Shown here in pieces: positions 1-8,706 of a stretch of DNA of 64,000 nucleotides (positions are counted from its first letter, which is position 1; each line of letters opens with the position of its first letter). The position numbers and the translations under genes are program-made. Source of the stretch: Dehalococcoidia bacterium (GTDB lineage: Bacteria; Chloroflexota; Dehalococcoidia; Bin125); NCBI GenBank assembly GCA_022828105.1, contig JAJEJC010000001.1:424090-488089 (forward strand), written 5' to 3'. A model generated the notes under the pieces. It was not told the origin of the DNA. It worked only from the letters and a program-made list of their open reading frames with translations, and did no database searches.

Positions 1-62
1 TGTATCTTTGCGCGATACGAGTGAATCCGTCGGCGGGGCGGAGGCTCGATGAGGAGGACACG

Positions 63-2057
63 ATGAGCGAGCGTTCCTATTGGCAACGCATGAGCCGCAA
101 GCGAATGAGCCGCCGCGGCATTTTGCGAGCGTCAGCACGTGCCGGCGTCGGCGCTGCCGGACTTGCTCTGGTCGGCTGCGGTGACGATGACGACGACCAG
201 GCGGTCGCCCAGGTCCAGCAGTCGCAGCAGCAGGACCAGGCCCAGGCTCAGCAGCAGGCGATGCAGCAGCAACAGCAGCAAGCCATGTCGCAGGACCAGG
301 CCGAGCAGCAGGCTCAGCAGCAGGCCGCCCAACAGCAGGCCCAGGAGCAGACTGCGCAAGAGCAGGCCGAACAACAGGCCGCGCAACAGCAGGCGATGGT
401 CTCCGACAAGAAGTACGGCGGCTACCTAATCGAGCAGTCGGCCAACGTGTACGAGACCTATGACGCGCAGCGCACCGTCGCTTCGCCGGTGCTCCAGGTT
501 CTCGCGCGGGTGCAGTCCAAGATCCTGCGCTTCGCCAACCCTGACCTCGGCACCCTCGAAGGAGACCTCGCTGAGGCCTGGGAGCTGCCCGACTCAACCA
601 CGATTGTGCTGCATCTGCGTGACGGCGTGAACTGGCATGCCGACGGCCCCGGCGCCAACCACCCGGCCGCCGCCGCCGGACGCGCTCTGACCACCCAGGA
701 CATCGTTTGGAACATCGACCGCCAGCGCAACAAGCTGCTCGAAAGCGGCGAAGAGGCCGGCAACTTCGGCCGCTCCGCCTACTGGGGCGGCGTCGCCACG
801 ATCGACCAGGGGGACAACAGCGTCACCCTGAACCTGGTCGAGCCCGACGCCACGTTCGTTCAGGGCTTCGCCAATGAGTTCAACCTGATCAACCAGCCCG
901 AACTCGTCGGCGGCACCGAGGACCAGTACACCGAGGTCGACGCCTCCAAGGTGATCGGCACCGGACCCAACATCCTCACCCGCTGGGATCCGGGCGAGGG
1001 CATCTCGGCCGTGCAAAACCCCAACTTCTACGGCCTGCCCAACAAGCCGTATCTCGACGGTTGGGTCTGGGTCCAGACCTTCCAGGACCCCAACGCCTAT
1101 CGCATCGCGTTCGAGCAGAAGCAGGTCGATTCGATGACCGACCCTGACCCGAACACGATCCTCGCGATCCACGACGACCTGATTGACGAGACCTACCTCA
1201 CCTTCCAGGGCGTCGCCAACACCGTGGCGATCTTCACGCCTTCGAACAAGGCGCCCTGGAACGACCTGCGCCTGACCCGCGCCATCGACCTGGCGACGAA
1301 CCGCCGGCAGCTCATCCAGCAGTTGCACAACGGCCTCGGCAAGGTCTCCGGTCCGGTCTCCTGGATGCAGGAAGCCTGGGCGATTCCCCAGGAGGATCTC
1401 GAGACGATTCCCGGCTATCGCGTCGACAAGGAAGCCGACCTCGAGGAAGCGCGCGCCCTCTGGGACGCCGCCGGCGGGCCCGACCTCGGTCAGATCGACT
1501 GGGTCACCTCCGAGCTCTGGGCTTCCCGAGCCGCCTGGTCGGCGACGCCGGGCATCATCGCCGAGATGTTCAACCAGGCGTTCAACACCGACCAGTTCAA
1601 CGGCATCACCAAGCCGTACTTGGAGATCATCCCGTCCTGGATCGCCAAGGACTTCGACCCGTTCTTCAGCTGGATCCCGAACATCGAGATCCCCGACGCA
1701 CGGGCCGACATGATCGGCGCCTTCACCACCGGCGCTGGCTCCAACTACTGGGACGTCTCCGACCCCTACATCGACGAGACGCTGATCGCGGCCAAGCAGG
1801 AACTCGACTACGAGACCGCGAATCAGATGATTCGCGACGTGCAGGACTACGTGATGGAACGCGGGCAGTTCGGTCGCAGCATCTGCTACAACTACATCTA
1901 CCCGTGGATCGGCTACAACTACAACAAGATCGAGAAGAAGTCAGACGAGGAAGGATGGAACTTCCTCGCCGTCAGCCTCCAGGCGATGGAGCACTACCTC
2001 GATCTGGACGACCCGTCGGCCTCCGACCGGCAGGCGCCGTCGCCGGTGCCGCTCTGA
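63..2057 (+). CDS. ABC transporter substrate-binding lipoprotein, family 5 (peptide/nickel type)
   Basis: Extracytoplasmic solute-binding protein feeding the two permeases downstream. The N-terminus has a twin-arginine motif (SRRGIL, residues 16-21), a hydrophobic stretch and a lipobox ending at Cys39 (LVGC), so it is probably Tat-exported and lipid-anchored. Asp-rich residues 41-45 lead into a Gln/Ala-rich linker of about 75 residues, then a family-5 binding fold of about 540 residues. ATG at 63 is preferred because GGAGG sits at 52-56; an in-frame GTG at 21 would add 14 residues without a better RBS. The ligand cannot be deduced; family members bind oligopeptides, opines, nickel chelates or sugars. 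Length is about 664 aa, longer than usual because of the linker. Confidence 0.9.
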   Translation: MSERSYWQRMSRKRMSRRGILRASARAGVGAAGLALVGCGDDDDDQAVAQVQQSQQQDQAQAQQQAMQQQQQQAMSQDQAEQQAQQQAAQQQAQEQTAQEQAEQQAAQQQAMVSDKKYGGYLIEQSANVYETYDAQRTVASPVLQVLARVQSKILRFANPDLGTLEGDLAEAWELPDSTTIVLHLRDGVNWHADGPGANHPAAAAGRALTTQDIVWNIDRQRNKLLESGEEAGNFGRSAYWGGVATIDQGDNSVTLNLVEPDATFVQGFANEFNLINQPELVGGTEDQYTEVDASKVIGTGPNILTRWDPGEGISAVQNPNFYGLPNKPYLDGWVWVQTFQDPNAYRIAFEQKQVDSMTDPDPNTILAIHDDLIDETYLTFQGVANTVAIFTPSNKAPWNDLRLTRAIDLATNRRQLIQQLHNGLGKVSGPVSWMQEAWAIPQEDLETIPGYRVDKEADLEEARALWDAAGGPDLGQIDWVTSELWASRAAWSATPGIIAEMFNQAFNTDQFNGITKPYLEIIPSWIAKDFDPFFSWIPNIEIPDARADMIGAFTTGAGSNYWDVSDPYIDETLIAAKQELDYETANQMIRDVQDYVMERGQFGRSICYNYIYPWIGYNYNKIEKKSDEEGWNFLAVSLQAMEHYLDLDDPSASDRQAPSPVPL

Positions 2058-2098
2058 TCCAGCATCGTTCTTCGTCCACGACCAGGAACGAATCCGAC

Positions 2099-2135
2099 GC
2101 ATCCCCGCTGTTCTCTCGCAGAACAGCGGGGATGC
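2099..2135. other. Strong inverted repeat between binding-protein and permease genes
   Basis: A perfect 16-bp stem (2099-2114 with 2120-2135) closes a 5-nt loop, CTCGC. It lies 41 bp after the binding-protein stop and 40 bp before the first permease. No T-run follows, so it is unlikely to be a full intrinsic terminator. By analogy with the malE-malF intergenic stem, it may protect the binding-protein mRNA and lower permease expression; that role is inference. Confidence 0.7.
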
Positions 2136-2175
2136 CCGTTACCCTCAGTGAGCACCCGATTGCAGGTCGAACGCG

Positions 2176-3132
2176 ATGCAGGGCTACATCATCCGCAGGA
2201 TTGTCGGCGCCGTATTCGTCGTATTCCTGGTTGGCACGTTCTCGTTCTTCGCGATTCGCGTGCTCCCGGGCGACTTCGCCACCGCGTCGCTTGGCCTTGA
2301 CGCCGGCAGCGCCAATGCGGAGACCATCGCACAACGCAAGGCTGACCTCGGTCTCGACCTCCCGATCGGCGAGCAATACGCCAACTGGCTCTGGGACACT
2401 GTCCGTCTCGACCTGGGCACATCGTTCCTGACCCAGAACTCGGTCTGGTACGAGATCGGACGCTCGCTGCCCTACTCACTTGAGCTCGGCGTCCTGATCA
2501 TGATCGTCGGTTTCACGGTCGCAATCCCCGTTGGCCTGATTTCAGCCATCTTCCAGGACAAGGCGCTGGACTACAGCCTGCGAGGTCTGGCCATCTTGGC
2601 GCTCGCCGCGCCCGTCTTCTGGACGGCAGCGATCGCCTCGCTGGTCGTGCTCCAGTGGGACCTCTTCTTGATCGACGTGATCGGCCAACCGCATCTCTGG
2701 GAAGATCCCGGCAGAGCGATCACCTGGTATCTGATTCCGATGTTCGCCGGCGGCTTCGCCGGCACGGCAACCACGATGCGGCTGCTGCGCTCGCAGATGC
2801 TCGAAGTGCTGCGTCAGGATTATGTCCGCACCGCGCGCTCGAAGGGGCTCACCGAGTCCGCAGTCATCATCCGCCATGCGCTGCGCAACGCCCTGCTTCC
2901 CGTCCTCACGGTCATGGGCGTCACGATCGCCACGATCATCGGTTCCCAGGTCATCCTCGAGAACATGTTCAACATCCCCGGCATCGGCAACAAGGTGCTC
3001 ACCTCGCTCTTCTCCCGCGACAACCCCGTTTTCCAGTCCGTCGTGCTGATCATTGCCGTCTTCACCGTGCTCACCAACCTCGTCGTCGACATCATGTACG
3101 GCGTCATTGATCCACGTATTCGGCTCTCGTAA
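2176..3132 (+). CDS. ABC transporter permease, DppB/OppB family
   Basis: Inner-membrane permease, 318 aa, with an N-terminal TM helix, a periplasmic loop and five further hydrophobic segments. The cytoplasmic EAA-type loop is visible near residues 215-235 (DYVRTARSKGLTES), followed by RHALRNALLPVLTV, typical of DppB/OppB/GsiC. It lies between the binding protein and a DppC-type permease, with 12 bp to the next gene. The Shine-Dalgarno is weak (AGGTCG). No ATPase genes accompany it here, so they must lie outside the window or be shared. Confidence 0.9.
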   Translation: MQGYIIRRIVGAVFVVFLVGTFSFFAIRVLPGDFATASLGLDAGSANAETIAQRKADLGLDLPIGEQYANWLWDTVRLDLGTSFLTQNSVWYEIGRSLPYSLELGVLIMIVGFTVAIPVGLISAIFQDKALDYSLRGLAILALAAPVFWTAAIASLVVLQWDLFLIDVIGQPHLWEDPGRAITWYLIPMFAGGFAGTATTMRLLRSQMLEVLRQDYVRTARSKGLTESAVIIRHALRNALLPVLTVMGVTIATIIGSQVILENMFNIPGIGNKVLTSLFSRDNPVFQSVVLIIAVFTVLTNLVVDIMYGVIDPRIRLS

Positions 3133-3144
3133 AAGGGGACGCAG

Positions 3145-4125
3145 ATGAGCCAGATCGCCGATCCAACCGTCGTCCCGCTTCGCGACCCAACCATCCTCGA
3201 GCGCCTGGGTAGTTCGATGGTCAGCCTCGGCCGCTTCCTGCGCGGCAAGCCGCTGGGCGGCTCCGGACTGATCGTGGTCGTGATTTTCATCTTCGTCGCG
3301 CTGCTCGCGCCCTTCATCCAGCGGCACGACCCGGACAAGATTTTCGAAGGGCCGAATCCCGACTACAAGGCCAACCCGACGGTGATTGAGTTGGCCCGCA
3401 ACCCAGATGTCGGCTCGCCGGTAGTCGTTGAGCAGTTTGTCGAACCCTCGAGCGGACATTGGTTCGGCACCGACAAGTTCGGCCGCGACATCTGGTCGCA
3501 AGTCGTGCACGGCGCGCGGCTCAGCCTGATTGTCGGACTTGGCGCTTCGGTGATCGCCGTGGTTGGAGGCCTGATCATCGGCATGATCTCGGCCTACTAC
3601 GCCGGGTTGGTCGACCTGCTCATTCAGCGCCTGGTCGATATGTTGCAGGCGATCCCGTTTCTCGTCCTCGTACTCGTCTTCACGCAGATCACGGAGCGAT
3701 CCGTTCTGAATGTGGTCTTATGGCTTGGAGTCGCCGGCCTGGCGATTACGACCCGGCTGATTCGCTCGGCCGTCCTCGGCGTGCGCGAGAGCGAGTTTGT
3801 GCTCGCCGCCCGCGTCGTCGGAGCGAGCGACCTGCGGATTATGATCCGCCATGTACTGCCCAACGTTGTCGCCGTGCTGATCATCGCCTTCAGCATCGGG
3901 ATCGGCGCCTACATCCTCGCCGAGGCCTCAATCTCCTTCCTCGGAGCGGGGCCGCAGGGCATTCCCAGTTGGGGACAGATGGTCCAGGCCGGACGCGGCT
4001 CGCTCGACCTGCATCCCTGGCAAACGGTGTTTGCAGGAGCGGCGATCATGCTGATTGTGCTCGGTTTCAACCTGCTCGGCGACGCCCTCAGGGACGTTCT
4101 GGATCCACGCCTGCGCGGCGCTTGA
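3145..4125 (+). CDS. ABC transporter permease, DppC/OppC family
   Basis: Second inner-membrane permease of the importer, 326 aa. After the first TM helix (about residues 40-62) there is a long periplasmic insert (about 65-110) before the WFGTDKFGRDIW segment characteristic of DppC. The EAA loop reads EFVLAARVVGASDLRIM. RBS AAGGGG precedes the ATG. Its 3' end overlaps the convergent SDR gene by 38 bp, which leaves no room for a conventional terminator. Confidence 0.9.
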   Translation: MSQIADPTVVPLRDPTILERLGSSMVSLGRFLRGKPLGGSGLIVVVIFIFVALLAPFIQRHDPDKIFEGPNPDYKANPTVIELARNPDVGSPVVVEQFVEPSSGHWFGTDKFGRDIWSQVVHGARLSLIVGLGASVIAVVGGLIIGMISAYYAGLVDLLIQRLVDMLQAIPFLVLVLVFTQITERSVLNVVLWLGVAGLAITTRLIRSAVLGVRESEFVLAARVVGASDLRIMIRHVLPNVVAVLIIAFSIGIGAYILAEASISFLGAGPQGIPSWGQMVQAGRGSLDLHPWQTVFAGAAIMLIVLGFNLLGDALRDVLDPRLRGA

Positions 4126-5536
4126 CCCCGTTCGCCAACGCCTCGGCCAGGCGCCGGAAGATCAGCATGTGCACCGGCCAGAGGGCGTACCAGTAGACCA
4201 GGCCCCAGACTCCGGCCGGATGGAAGTGCGCCTGCAGCCGCACCATCGAACCGGGCTCGGTTGCTTGCACCGACAGCTCCAACACTGCCGATCCGGGCAG
4301 TTTCATCTCGGCGACCAGCGTCAGACTCCGTCCCGGTTCGACGGCCGCGACACGCCAGAAGTCCAGCGGATCGTCGATCCGCAGCTCGCTAGGGTGCCGC
4401 CGACCTCGCCGCATCCCGACGCCTCCCAGCAGGCGGTCGACCGCGCCTCGCAGCCGCCACAGCCAGGTCGCGTAGTACCAACCGCGCGCCCCGCCGATCG
4501 ATGAGATGTCCTGCCAAACCTGTTCCGGCGCTCTCGCCGTGGTCACGTCAACTCGAACCGACTTGTCGAACCACGAGACATCATGACGCTGCCGCCGATA
4601 GCGGAACCCGCCCTCGGTCCAGCGAATCGTCAACGCGGCTGAACGCTCCTCTTCCAGCGCCTGTGCCACTGCCTCCGCGTAGCTGCGCCGCTGGATCGGA
4701 ATCAGCTCACGCAGTTCGTCGGGACGCTCGGAGACCAGGTCGTGCCGCAGGCCGTCGATCAACGGTCGGGCGATGCTGGCCGGTACCGCCGTCACCAGGT
4801 CCAACCAGTAGGACGAGAGGCGCGGACTCAGCACCGGCAACGGAACAATCCGCACCTTGCGGTCCACGACCGCGCCGAACTGACGCAACAGGTCGCCATA
4901 GCTCAGCGTCTCGGGACCCACGGCATCATAGGTATGAGACCGGCCGTCGTCATCGAGGGAGAGCAGGGCAACCAGGTACTCCATCAGATCGTCGAGCGCA
5001 ATCGGCTGGCTGCGCGATCGCACCCAGCGAGGCGCCAGCATCAACGGCAGGTGATAGACCAGGTCGCGGATCACCTCGAACGCCGCAGAGCCCGGTCCGA
5101 CCACGATTCCGGCGCGCAGCTCCGTCACCGGCGTCGGACCGTTGCGCAGGATCTCGCCGGTCTCCATCCGCGAGGCGAGATGCGGCGAGGCTCCGTCCGA
5201 GGGCTGCAAGCCTCCCAGGTAGATGATCCGCCGCACGCCCGCCACAGCGGCCGCCTCGCGGAGGTTGGCGGCCGCCCGTCGGTCCACTTCCGAGAAGTCG
5301 CCGCCCGATGCCATCGAATGGACCAGGTAGTAGGCCACCTCCACGCCCACCAGCGCATGCTGTAGCGAGTCGGGCTCCAGCGCGTCGGCGCGCACGCACT
5401 CAACCGCATCCCAGTTCCTCGCGCGCAGCGCATCAATGCGCCGCGCCGCAGCCCGCACCTCATGCCCGGCAGCCGCAAGCCGGGGCGCGAGGTGTCCGCC
5501 CACATACCCGCTCGCACCCAGGATCAGGACTTGCAC
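4088..5536 (-). CDS. SDR family NAD(P)-binding oxidoreductase with DUF2867 C-terminal domain
   Basis: Predicted cytoplasmic oxidoreductase, about 482 aa. The Rossmann motif GASGYVGG is at the extreme N-terminus, followed by an NmrA/atypical-SDR core. The second half (from about residue 320) matches the DUF2867 type, related to START/SRPBCC lipid-binding folds, with the WYYATWLWRLRGAVDRLLGG stretch and a C-terminal hydrophobic helix. The start is set at GTG 5536 because the Rossmann strand (VQVLILGASG) begins there; an upstream start at 5560 is possible. Substrate unknown. It overlaps the convergent permease gene. Confidence 0.85.
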   Translation of the reverse strand: MQVLILGASGYVGGHLAPRLAAAGHEVRAAARRIDALRARNWDAVECVRADALEPDSLQHALVGVEVAYYLVHSMASGGDFSEVDRRAAANLREAAAVAGVRRIIYLGGLQPSDGASPHLASRMETGEILRNGPTPVTELRAGIVVGPGSAAFEVIRDLVYHLPLMLAPRWVRSRSQPIALDDLMEYLVALLSLDDDGRSHTYDAVGPETLSYGDLLRQFGAVVDRKVRIVPLPVLSPRLSSYWLDLVTAVPASIARPLIDGLRHDLVSERPDELRELIPIQRRSYAEAVAQALEEERSAALTIRWTEGGFRYRRQRHDVSWFDKSVRVDVTTARAPEQVWQDISSIGGARGWYYATWLWRLRGAVDRLLGGVGMRRGRRHPSELRIDDPLDFWRVAAVEPGRSLTLVAEMKLPGSAVLELSVQATEPGSMVRLQAHFHPAGVWGLVYWYALWPVHMLIFRRLAEALANGVKRRAGVDPERP

Positions 5537-5573
5537 TACGCTGTCACCGCAGACGAGCAAGCGATTCAGTTGG

Positions 5574-6797
5574 CTACGAAGTCAGTGCCGCTTGAAGCAT
5601 GCTCAGCTGCACCAACGAGTAGATCTGCTGCCAGTGATTCCTTGACTTCCCGACCTTGTTTGGGCTGTTCGCAAACTCGATGCTTGCACGATGAGTCGTT
5701 CGAACCAACGAGACTGCTGTTGCTGCCCAGCGTTCCCGTACAGAGCTGAATCCTCCCTTCCACCTATAGTTGCCATCCTCCCCATATTCAACCATGCAAC
5801 GGAATGCGGCCAACATCGGAAACAGTGCACTGTCCATCATCCGTTGATCATGCGATTGGCCAATGAAGGGAAACACGTATTCCCCGCGCTTCCGGCTGTC
5901 TACGAACGCTAGGGATCCGAACCGGCCTCCTCCCTCCTTGGCGTTCCAATAGTTCCTTGCCTCATACCGGATTCGATCAGAGAGCTCCAAGATATCTTTG
6001 AGGATTGGCCGCATTCGCAGATACTCCTCCGGATCGTCCTCGAACGACTTGAGTGCGTTCATTTTCTTCTCATGTGCTGCGATCGGGTGTCGAAGCTCTT
6101 CAAGCCCATTCGGATAGAGCTTGATGTTGAAACACGTCATGATCGCTACGATGTCGCGGGCGTCGAGTTCTCGCTGCTCACCTTCACGCCACGCGATCTG
6201 TTCGAAGTACGGTTCATCACGTAGCTCATCCTTGAGCCAGTCGAACCGCTTCGCAAGGTTGTCCAAGGACATCGCCTGAACCTGGACGGACGTGTTTAGT
6301 CCCGCGGCCAAGTCCGGAATCCAGTCTGGATCAACGTTAGTCAAGATCTCCACTTTGACGAACTGATCTGCAGGAATGCCCTCCAGCACATCGTTCCCTG
6401 GCTGACTAAGCTTGAGGTACTCCTCGAAGAGCGCATACGTGTGACCGCCATCAAGTATTCCGTGTCCTGGGTGCGTATCCGACTGCTCCTCTAGTGTGAC
6501 AACACACCAGTTTGTGCCGTCTCTCTTGACGAATCGCACGTCACCCGCGACTATCGTGATTCCCTTGTGCTTCAAGTGGAATGTGCCCGGGTGAACACCG
6601 CCTTCGCCGAGGAGACTCTGGCGAATTTCCTTATAGACCTTTCGATTGACGTTGGGCTCTCGGGGATTGGGATCTAGCGGCACACCAGTGGGCAGATCAC
6701 AGATTCTCGCCAACAGAATGTGCCGCTCGAGCCCCTTGAAGTTGGGATCGGGGAGTTTTCTCGAGTACTCAGCGGGAAACAGGAAAGAGCGCGACAT
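5574..6797 (-). CDS. AIPR-like protein, putative abortive-infection/phage-resistance factor
   Basis: 407-aa cytoplasmic protein. The FHLKHKGITIVAGDV segment (about residues 74-88) followed by a GHGILDGGHTYALFEEY segment (about 112-128) resembles the AIPR/DGQHR-type superfamily, whose members are linked to abortive infection and, as DndB-like proteins, to DNA modification. The family call rests on these two motifs only. No methylase, nuclease or Dnd partner is adjacent. Its base composition looks less GC-rich than its neighbours, which suggests acquisition. It stands alone between housekeeping genes, with its own candidate promoter upstream. Function in defence is inference. Confidence 0.55.
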   Translation of the reverse strand: MSRSFLFPAEYSRKLPDPNFKGLERHILLARICDLPTGVPLDPNPREPNVNRKVYKEIRQSLLGEGGVHPGTFHLKHKGITIVAGDVRFVKRDGTNWCVVTLEEQSDTHPGHGILDGGHTYALFEEYLKLSQPGNDVLEGIPADQFVKVEILTNVDPDWIPDLAAGLNTSVQVQAMSLDNLAKRFDWLKDELRDEPYFEQIAWREGEQRELDARDIVAIMTCFNIKLYPNGLEELRHPIAAHEKKMNALKSFEDDPEEYLRMRPILKDILELSDRIRYEARNYWNAKEGGGRFGSLAFVDSRKRGEYVFPFIGQSHDQRMMDSALFPMLAAFRCMVEYGEDGNYRWKGGFSSVRERWAATAVSLVRTTHRASIEFANSPNKVGKSRNHWQQIYSLVQLSMLQAALTS

Positions 6798-6875
6798 TGA
6801 AGATCTCCTATCTTGGTCGCCATCCGGCGCGCAAGGTGCTGTGTGTCAACCTCCAGTCCAAGAGGTGACGCGTTG

Positions 6876-6905
6876 ATCTTGGCACATCTTCTGCGGTTCT
6901 GTCAA
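6876..6905 (-). promoter_or_regulatory. Candidate sigma-70 type promoter for the AIPR-like gene
   Basis: On the minus strand a perfect TTGACA (6905-6900) is followed after 18 nt by CAAGAT (6881-6876), which matches three of six -10 positions. It lies about 80 bp upstream of the AIPR-like start. A second TTGACA occurs at 6849-6844 without a convincing -10. Weak evidence, given by consensus only. Confidence 0.3.
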
Positions 6906-6914
6906 GTGCCCGAA

Positions 6915-7373
6915 CTACCTCGTAGCCATCGCCTCCAGGACGCGGAACTCCGTGTAGTTCTCCGGCAATCCGGCTTCGACGGCGGCCTCGCGCATCGCGT
7001 CCAGCGCGTCGTTCCAGCCCTCGATCCAACCAAGGGAAAACTGCGCGCCAAACGGCGTGTCCGCACCTTCCCCGTCGCCGACGATGCGCTCGCCCAGCCG
7101 CTCCACCTCTCCGTGCGGCAATCCATCGCGGTAGCCCTGCGTCTCGACCGCCGCGAACGCCTCCGCGTATGCCGCATCCTCGGCGCGGCGCACATCGTCT
7201 GAGGTGCGCATGTTGAATGGGTCCAGCGTGGCGCCGATCAGGGCGGCCAGCAGCACGCCGAGCACCGTCGCCACCATCGTGTGCCGACCAATCGGGTCAC
7301 GGCCGCGACGCCACCACGACTGCTCCTGTTCGTCCGTTCCCCAGGTCTGCAGGGATGTTCGCCGCTCGCTCAT
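6915..7373 (-). CDS. Tandem membrane protein A1 (single-TM, WN motif family)
   Basis: About 152 aa, function unknown. Layout: polar N-terminus with tryptophans (SWWRRGRDPIGRHT), one TM helix (about residues 33-52), then LDPFN, an acidic helical region and the motif GWIEGWNDALDAM near the C-terminus. It is a paralogue of the genes at 7831-8307 and 8880-9338. ATG at 7373 overlaps the stop of the preceding B1 gene by ATGA, so the pair is translationally coupled. The hydrophobic segment followed by a charged domain suggests a bitopic membrane protein. It is the last gene of the AOR-linked string. Confidence 0.8.
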   Translation of the reverse strand: MSERRTSLQTWGTDEQEQSWWRRGRDPIGRHTMVATVLGVLLAALIGATLDPFNMRTSDDVRRAEDAAYAEAFAAVETQGYRDGLPHGEVERLGERIVGDGEGADTPFGAQFSLGWIEGWNDALDAMREAAVEAGLPENYTEFRVLEAMATR

Positions 7374-7753
7374 CGGCGCAGCGCTTCCCACGCCCCGAAG
7401 GCCGAATCGACCTCCAGCTTGTTGCGCTTGGCGTCATTCAACGCCAGGTCAATCGCCGTGTTCCAGGCGAAGTCATATGCGCGGCGCAACCCGTCCTGCG
7501 GATCGCCCGAGGCAAGCAACTCGGGCAACGCCAACTGCGCCCGCCCCGCGCCGTCCAACCGGCCGCGCTCGAACGCCGCCTCGTAGCCGTCCAGGCGGCC
7601 CTCACGCTCGCCCCGCACCTCCGCCTTCGCAATCTCCTCCGGCGTCACCTGATCGAGGGCCGAAATCAACCAGCCGATTGCCGCCGTCACCGCCATGGCT
7701 GCAAGCAATGAGAACAGGACTTGTCGCGGCAGGTCATAGCGGAGCAGGCGCAT
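7370..7753 (-). CDS. Tandem membrane protein B1 (single-TM, WN motif family)
   Basis: About 127 aa from ATG 7753; a longer form from 7786 is possible, but paralogues B2 and B3 begin with the equivalent MRxLR/MRLEPD sequence. A basic N-terminus (LLRYDLPRQ) leads into one TM helix (about 12-32), then LDQVTPEEI, a helical region rich in Gly/Arg/Glu (RGEREGRLDGYEAAFERG), the motif AYDFAWNTAIDLA and a terminal WEALRR. It partners A1 through a 4-nt overlap. No known domain recognised. Confidence 0.8.
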   Translation of the reverse strand: MRLLRYDLPRQVLFSLLAAMAVTAAIGWLISALDQVTPEEIAKAEVRGEREGRLDGYEAAFERGRLDGAGRAQLALPELLASGDPQDGLRRAYDFAWNTAIDLALNDAKRNKLEVDSAFGAWEALRR

Positions 7754-7830
7754 TCCGTGAGCGTACACGCGAATCCGCATCCCCAATCCCCTGATTACTC
7801 GGCGACCCGCGTTGGTACACTTCGACGCCG

Positions 7831-8307
7831 CTAGCGACGTTCAATCTCCGCGAGCAGCTCCAACTCCCGCTGCCGCTCGTCCTGAGGCGCGTGTGCTCGC
7901 GTGGCTTGCTCCAGGCTGTCCAGCGCGTCGTTCCAGCCCTCCATCCAGCCCTCATGTACGCCGCGAATCCAGGGCGCATCCCGCTCGGCGTGCTCCAGGC
8001 CCAACGCCACCAACGTGCGTTGCCGACCCTCCACGATGCCCCGCTGCTTGCCTTCCTCGTAGGCGAGTTGATATGCGTCGTCGAACGCCTCCAGTTCAAC
8101 CTCCGATAGATCGAACTCCGTCGTCACGTCAAGCGGATCGAAGACAACGCCGACCACCGCGACCAACACGATCGCGAAGATGAATGCCACGATCGAGTGC
8201 ATCCCGGTGAAGTCCGCGCCCCGTTGCCACCAGGCGCCCGCCGCCGGATCGCGGCTGCGATAGTCGCTCAGTCCGTGCCGCCGCGGTCGCCTCGGTTGTC
8301 TGCTCAT
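7831..8307 (-). CDS. Tandem membrane protein A2 (single-TM, WN motif family)
   Basis: 158 aa. It has the same plan as A1 and A3: polar N-terminus with AWWQRGADFTGMHS, TM helix (about 39-58), FDPLD, an acidic stretch rich in Glu/Leu, then GWMEGWNDALDSLEQA. The ATG overlaps the stop of B2 by 4 nt. Sequence identity to A1 and A3 outside the motifs is low, so the A copies diverged long ago. Function unknown. Confidence 0.8.
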   Translation of the reverse strand: MSRQPRRPRRHGLSDYRSRDPAAGAWWQRGADFTGMHSIVAFIFAIVLVAVVGVVFDPLDVTTEFDLSEVELEAFDDAYQLAYEEGKQRGIVEGRQRTLVALGLEHAERDAPWIRGVHEGWMEGWNDALDSLEQATRAHAPQDERQRELELLAEIERR

Positions 8308-8699
8308 CGGCGCAGCGAGTCCCAGTACGTCTGCCGTCTGAGCTGTAGGACCGGCGTGCGGGACGCTTCCTCGATGGCGCGATCGATCGCCTCGTTCCAG
8401 GCAAGCTCAAACGCAAGCTCACGACCATCGGCGAACGTCCCTGTCGCCACGAGGGCGGCAATGTCGCTGCGCGCGGCGAAGAACCCTTCCTCCCTGCCGT
8501 CGCGCTGGCCATCCGCCATGCCGCTCGCACGGCCTTCGGCATGTTCCGTCTGCTGGACGAACTCAACCTGCGACGGCGGTACCCGCCAGAAGAACGTGAT
8601 GATCAATCCGCAGGCAATCGCAACCGCAAGCCCAATCAGAAACGCCTTGATGCTCTGCCTGGGAATGTCGTGCTGCCAGAGCAGGCGCAACCGTCGCAT
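8304..8699 (-). CDS. Tandem membrane protein B2 (single-TM, WN motif family)
   Basis: 131 aa. The N-terminal RLRLLWQHDIPRQS is followed by a TM helix (about 18-40), a helix with repeated small/charged steps (EGRASGMADGQRDGREEG), AFELAWNEAIDRA and a C-terminal YWDSLRR. It lies 7 bp downstream of the MoaD fragment and is coupled to A2 by an ATGA overlap. It belongs to the same family as B1 and B3. Function unknown. Confidence 0.8.
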   Translation of the reverse strand: MRRLRLLWQHDIPRQSIKAFLIGLAVAIACGLIITFFWRVPPSQVEFVQQTEHAEGRASGMADGQRDGREEGFFAARSDIAALVATGTFADGRELAFELAWNEAIDRAIEEASRTPVLQLRRQTYWDSLRR

Positions 8700-8706
8700 C
8701 GCCGCG

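Noticed and set aside
180-410. CAG-rich tract as a CRISPR or minisatellite array
   Set aside because: The repeats are imperfect, codon-phased and translate as Gln/Ala within a lipoprotein; no spacers.
7787-7830. A second MoaD fragment between pairs 2 and 1
   Set aside because: The 44-77 bp between A2 and B1 shows no similarity to moaD, so only the junction before B2 retains a fragment.
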